Of a stretch of 64,000 bases of DNA, positions 61,301 to 64,000 are shown piece by piece. Position 1 is the first letter of the stretch, and each line of letters opens with the position of its first letter. Origin of the DNA: Apostichopus japonicus (Eukaryota; Echinodermata; Holothuroidea; Aspidochirotida; Stichopodidae); contig NC_092565.1 of the NCBI RefSeq assembly GCF_037975245.1, positions 2,863,499-2,927,498 of the forward strand, in the 5' to 3' direction. A program made the translations under genes and the position numbers. A model generated the notes under the pieces. It was not told the origin of the DNA and ran no database searches. It worked only from the letters and a program-made list of their open reading frames with translations.

Positions 61301-63367
61301 GGCCAGTAGCCTAGGAATTAAACTGTCATTTCCCTGTACACTATTGATTGTAGCACTACTGTAGCCTGTGGGGTCTCTGGAGCCTGAAGGCTATAAAATA
61401 ACACAGAATGACAGTCTTTTACTGCAATATGAAATAAAATATAGATGTCATGTATGGTACTTACTTGGTTAACTTTTACATGATACACATTAAAGTATCA
61501 GGTTGTAAGCGTTAGTGTGAAATAGGTTGCAGACAGTTAAAAACACTGGTCTTGCTTCATATTTTTTGACTAATAAGACATTGAAACAAATCTACTTGCA
61601 TGATTTTTGAACAGATCTATAATCCATGTATAATGTGTCATCTTATAAAGTAGAAAATCTCAGAGATGGAGTTGCTTCAGCTTACTTTAGTTGAATAAAT
61701 TGATTTGTTGCAGAAAGAAGTTTAGAAGATGTTTGATCTCAGAAATAGTATATCCATGTTTAAAGTAAATAATTGAATGTGTAGTGTAGTAAAGACAATT
61801 CCAGGAGTGTGACAAATAAGGTAAGAGGAAACTGGAAAGTTCAGTGACACTCAGTAACCCGAATTTAGTACATCGTTTCATATTTCCAATTTTTTCCCTG
61901 CATGATTTCCATTAAAGGTACTCGATATAAGGAAGTGCCCGTCGATGTTCCTACCGACCCCATCCCCATCCCTCCTCCGCTTCACATCACCTCCCCTCTA
62001 CGAGGTCGAAGCAGGTCTGCAGACAGATGGAGGTCAAGGAGGAAGGGCAAGAAGCAGTCCCGTGCCGATCGGCTAAGATCTCTCTCTGCAGACAGAGGAG
62101 TGTTATTAATATCACGACCGGAACAGAAGGAAGTGGAAAGTAACCCCGAGTTTCAGGTCATGATGAAACGAATCAGCACCGTGTCATCTTCGTCACCAGG
62201 TAATGTGAGGAAACAGTCACATAGATATATATAAATAAATCGTCTTTGCATGCATTCCCAAGATCATCTGTTACTTCAGCTGTTTCTCTGATATTGATTT
62301 GAATACCTTTCCTCCATATGTTGTTACAAGAGGAATTTAGAAGTTGTCTGCATACATTGCTTGTGTAATGTTGCAAGGGAGGAAGTACTGGGTAAATGGA
62401 AAGCAGACTGTAGTGGTAGTGTAACTATGGTGATGAAAACCAAAGAACTTCTTACTAGTTTGGGGATGGTTAATATTGGATTTGTGCAGGTAGTCACAAA
62501 TGTTATTTGCATACATCTAATAATAATTGTCCTCAAACAATGGCAATGCCGCAATAGGTTGTATATGATTAGAAAGAAGATACCAAACTTCCATAAAGAC
62601 CTCTGGAGCAGTACATGTTTTAGATCTAGTATTTTCTTTGGGGGGGGGGGGAATCATCCATAACTCTTTTTCTTGGTTTGAGAGGGATGTGAGAGGGAGG
62701 GAGGGGGGGGGGGAGATTGGGTTGCTAGGGGGAAATTTACAAATGAGTGGAGGAGTACAGAACATTAGCTTAATATAATATATGCAGTGGGTTAAGACTT
62801 GTTTTATAATTTGCAGTGGAACTACCATGTATGATGAATGGTGTTATCCACAGAAGAAGCATATTAATTGTTTGATTTCATGACGTAAAACATTAACTGG
62901 AAGAAGACTGTGAATAGGAAACAAGTTTACCATGTCACTGATATAATAGGTAACATCTGTTGCAATCTTTCACATGTGAGATATTTAAGGCCTAAAGACT
63001 TTACCTCCTGTGTTGTCTCTCTGTGGCCTCCCGAACAAAAAATAATTCGTTTTTGAATGTGAAACCACTACATGTTGCTTTGGTGTATCTGGTGCTTGGG
63101 TTTAATGTGACATTGCATAAGACAAAGGTAGCCATTGATGCCCTGTTTAGTGAGAGATGTTTGTTAATGACAGTGACAGTGGTAATATTACATTGTTTTC
63201 ATCACCTAATACCTCAGCCGTCGGCAGGAGGCAACTGGAGCGCCGCGGCATCAGCCCTGCTCGGGCTAGCGTCAGAAGCTTTGCCAGCACCAGGGATGGA
63301 TCCGTCTCTCCACAGCTGAGACGTCATTTACTGGGAGGAGATGTTTCTCTTTCCGTCATCTCTCAAA
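55382..63367 (+). CDS. unrecognised conserved-looking gene, 5' part (3 coding exons, 3' end outside window)
   Basis: Coding exons 55382-56591, 61918-62199 and 63218-63367 (last donor CAAA|GTGAGA, less sure). Phases match: G|GT across intron 1 and G|CC across intron 2. Exon 1 is a long 403-residue open frame. It begins MSYDNGAPKGRRGRSKGRG, a basic Gly/Arg start, then becomes a helical, Leu/Ile-rich region (about 45-385) without transmembrane segments or zinc motifs, and ends in an acidic Ser/Asp stretch. Exons 2-3 encode a low-complexity Arg/Ser-rich part (SRSADRWRSR, LRSLSADR, RASVRSFAST), typical of a disordered phosphorylated linker. I do not recognise the family. An acceptor at 55319-55320 (TTTCAG) suggests the exon has 61 nt of 5' UTR and that an upstream noncoding exon exists; 53318-53353 is a candidate. 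Codon-like texture and splice phase make it very likely real. Confidence 0.8.
57832..58405. mobile_element. 574-bp TIR element in intron 1 of the unknown gene, GATC-rich
   Basis: Left end GGGTGCTTTTACACTAGATC and right end (reversed) GGGTGCTTTCACTCTAGATC are inverted repeats. Both ends are packed with GATCAGATC and GATCCGGATC words. No clear target duplication at the edges (AACATTAA against ATATACAC), so the superfamily is open. Noncoding. Confidence 0.75.
60255..60545 (+). repeat. 149-bp tandem duplication, two copies, in intron 1 of the unknown gene
   Basis: Copy 1 starts near 60261 (CTCACAAAGTGTAGCTT) and copy 2 near 60410 (CTCACTAAGTGTAGCTT). Shared blocks include TACTTTGTAT, GTACAAGAATT, ATTGGTGGAGGTTA and ATAGGTCAGGTCA, in the same order. 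Noncoding. Confidence 0.85.
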
Positions 63368-64000
63368 GTGAGATTTTCAGTCAAGCCATCAACTTACTCG
63401 TGCTTTGTAGATGCCTTCGGAGCCAGGCATGCTTCATTGTAGAATCCACCCTGAGCTACTGTATGCACACCTGTCAAATCATCATTGCTGCTTTTATTTT
63501 AACCTCCATCCTTCCATCTTTCATGCTCTATGGTCATAAAACTTAGTCCACTGCTTTTAATGTCTAGAAAGAAAGTGTCTAGAAAGGTTGACATTTTTGG
63601 CCTTTCGTTGTTAAACTACACTAATAGATGACCAGTGCAAAAGTAACTCTTCTTCTCTGTGTTTCCATCAGGCTGCATGTGACAATCTGTGTCTCCCATG
63701 AAATCTTTGAGAGAACTTCAAGAACTGTAAAATCTAAGGATTGAAAGAGAGATGTCTCAAAAATTAGCATCTCTAACTAACAACTCTTGACTACAGTGAA
63801 TCTTCCTAGCATGTTCCACCCACCCCCCCCTCCCCACCCTACTTTGAAATTTAGGAGTCAGAAAGATTGGGAAGTTAATATCTACATATTCACTCTTACA
63901 AATACTGTCAAAACAAAAGGAAGATGGCATCATTTCCTTGTATAAAGGTCTATCACTGTAAGAATGAATTGTGGTTAATTTCCAACACATTCTTTGTGAA
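63368..64000. other. right edge, probably intron of the unknown gene
   Basis: No further exon with matching phase is clear. A C-run lies at 63820-63829. Confidence 0.4.

Larger units (their letters stand above)
56592..61917 (+). other. intron 1 of the unknown gene
   Basis: 5.3-kb intron between GTAACG and TTAAAG. It contains the 57832-58405 TIR element and the 60255-60545 duplication, plus MITE-like fragments at 56875-57115. No nested gene was recognised; the 117-codon minus frame at 58998-59351 has no family motif. Confidence 0.7.

Noticed and set aside
62173-62828. Small frames on both strands between exons 2 and 3 of the unknown gene
   Set aside because: They cross G and C runs, have no splice context in phase and no family motif; this is intron.

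Overview
The window is nuclear DNA of an animal. Genes are split by GT-AG introns, intergenic space is AT-rich, and several transposon classes and long G, purine and tandem-repeat tracts are scattered throughout. Two genes could be rebuilt exon by exon, with the reading frame closing at every junction: ZCCHC4 (minus strand, 11 exons) and YKT6 (plus strand, 7 exons, exactly 198 codons). The 5' part of a third, unrecognised gene runs off the right edge. Many LINE 3' ends, THAP-type and P2X7-like remnants and hAT-like MITEs suggest a marine invertebrate deuterostome, perhaps an echinoderm. That placement is inference only.

Layout. 0-20 kb is gene-poor. It holds several TIR elements (137-528, 1454-2865, about 5335-5818, 13703-15652), a 26-bp minisatellite (6638-7216), a dispersed repeat pair and a 152-bp satellite (18369-19440). 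20.0-29.1 kb is ZCCHC4, an rRNA adenine methyltransferase, with a 23-bp minisatellite in intron 5. 29.4-33 kb holds an 842-bp element with an 8-bp target duplication, a 5'-truncated non-LTR reverse transcriptase, an inverted duplication with a coding-like motif and an orphan exon. 32.85-38.0 kb is a minus-strand LINE split by a 3.2-kb TTAA-flanked transposon that carries a decayed THAP domain and P2X7-like exons. 38-42.5 kb is intergenic with a tRNA-derived SINE. 42.57-47.23 kb is YKT6. 47.2-53.3 kb is mostly intergenic with one LINE 3' end. 53.8-54.8 kb is a second element with an 8-bp target duplication and an inverted short-motif array. From 55.38 kb onward is the unknown gene, with coding exons at 55382, 61918 and 63218.

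The three genes have no evident functional link: one acts in ribosome biogenesis, one in membrane fusion, and one is unassigned. The most unusual signals are in the mobile DNA. They are the nested TTAA element with THAP and P2X7-like remnants, and two unrelated-sequence elements that share a plan: an 8-bp target duplication, a terminal AAAACG, and inverted arrays of a short motif at both ends.
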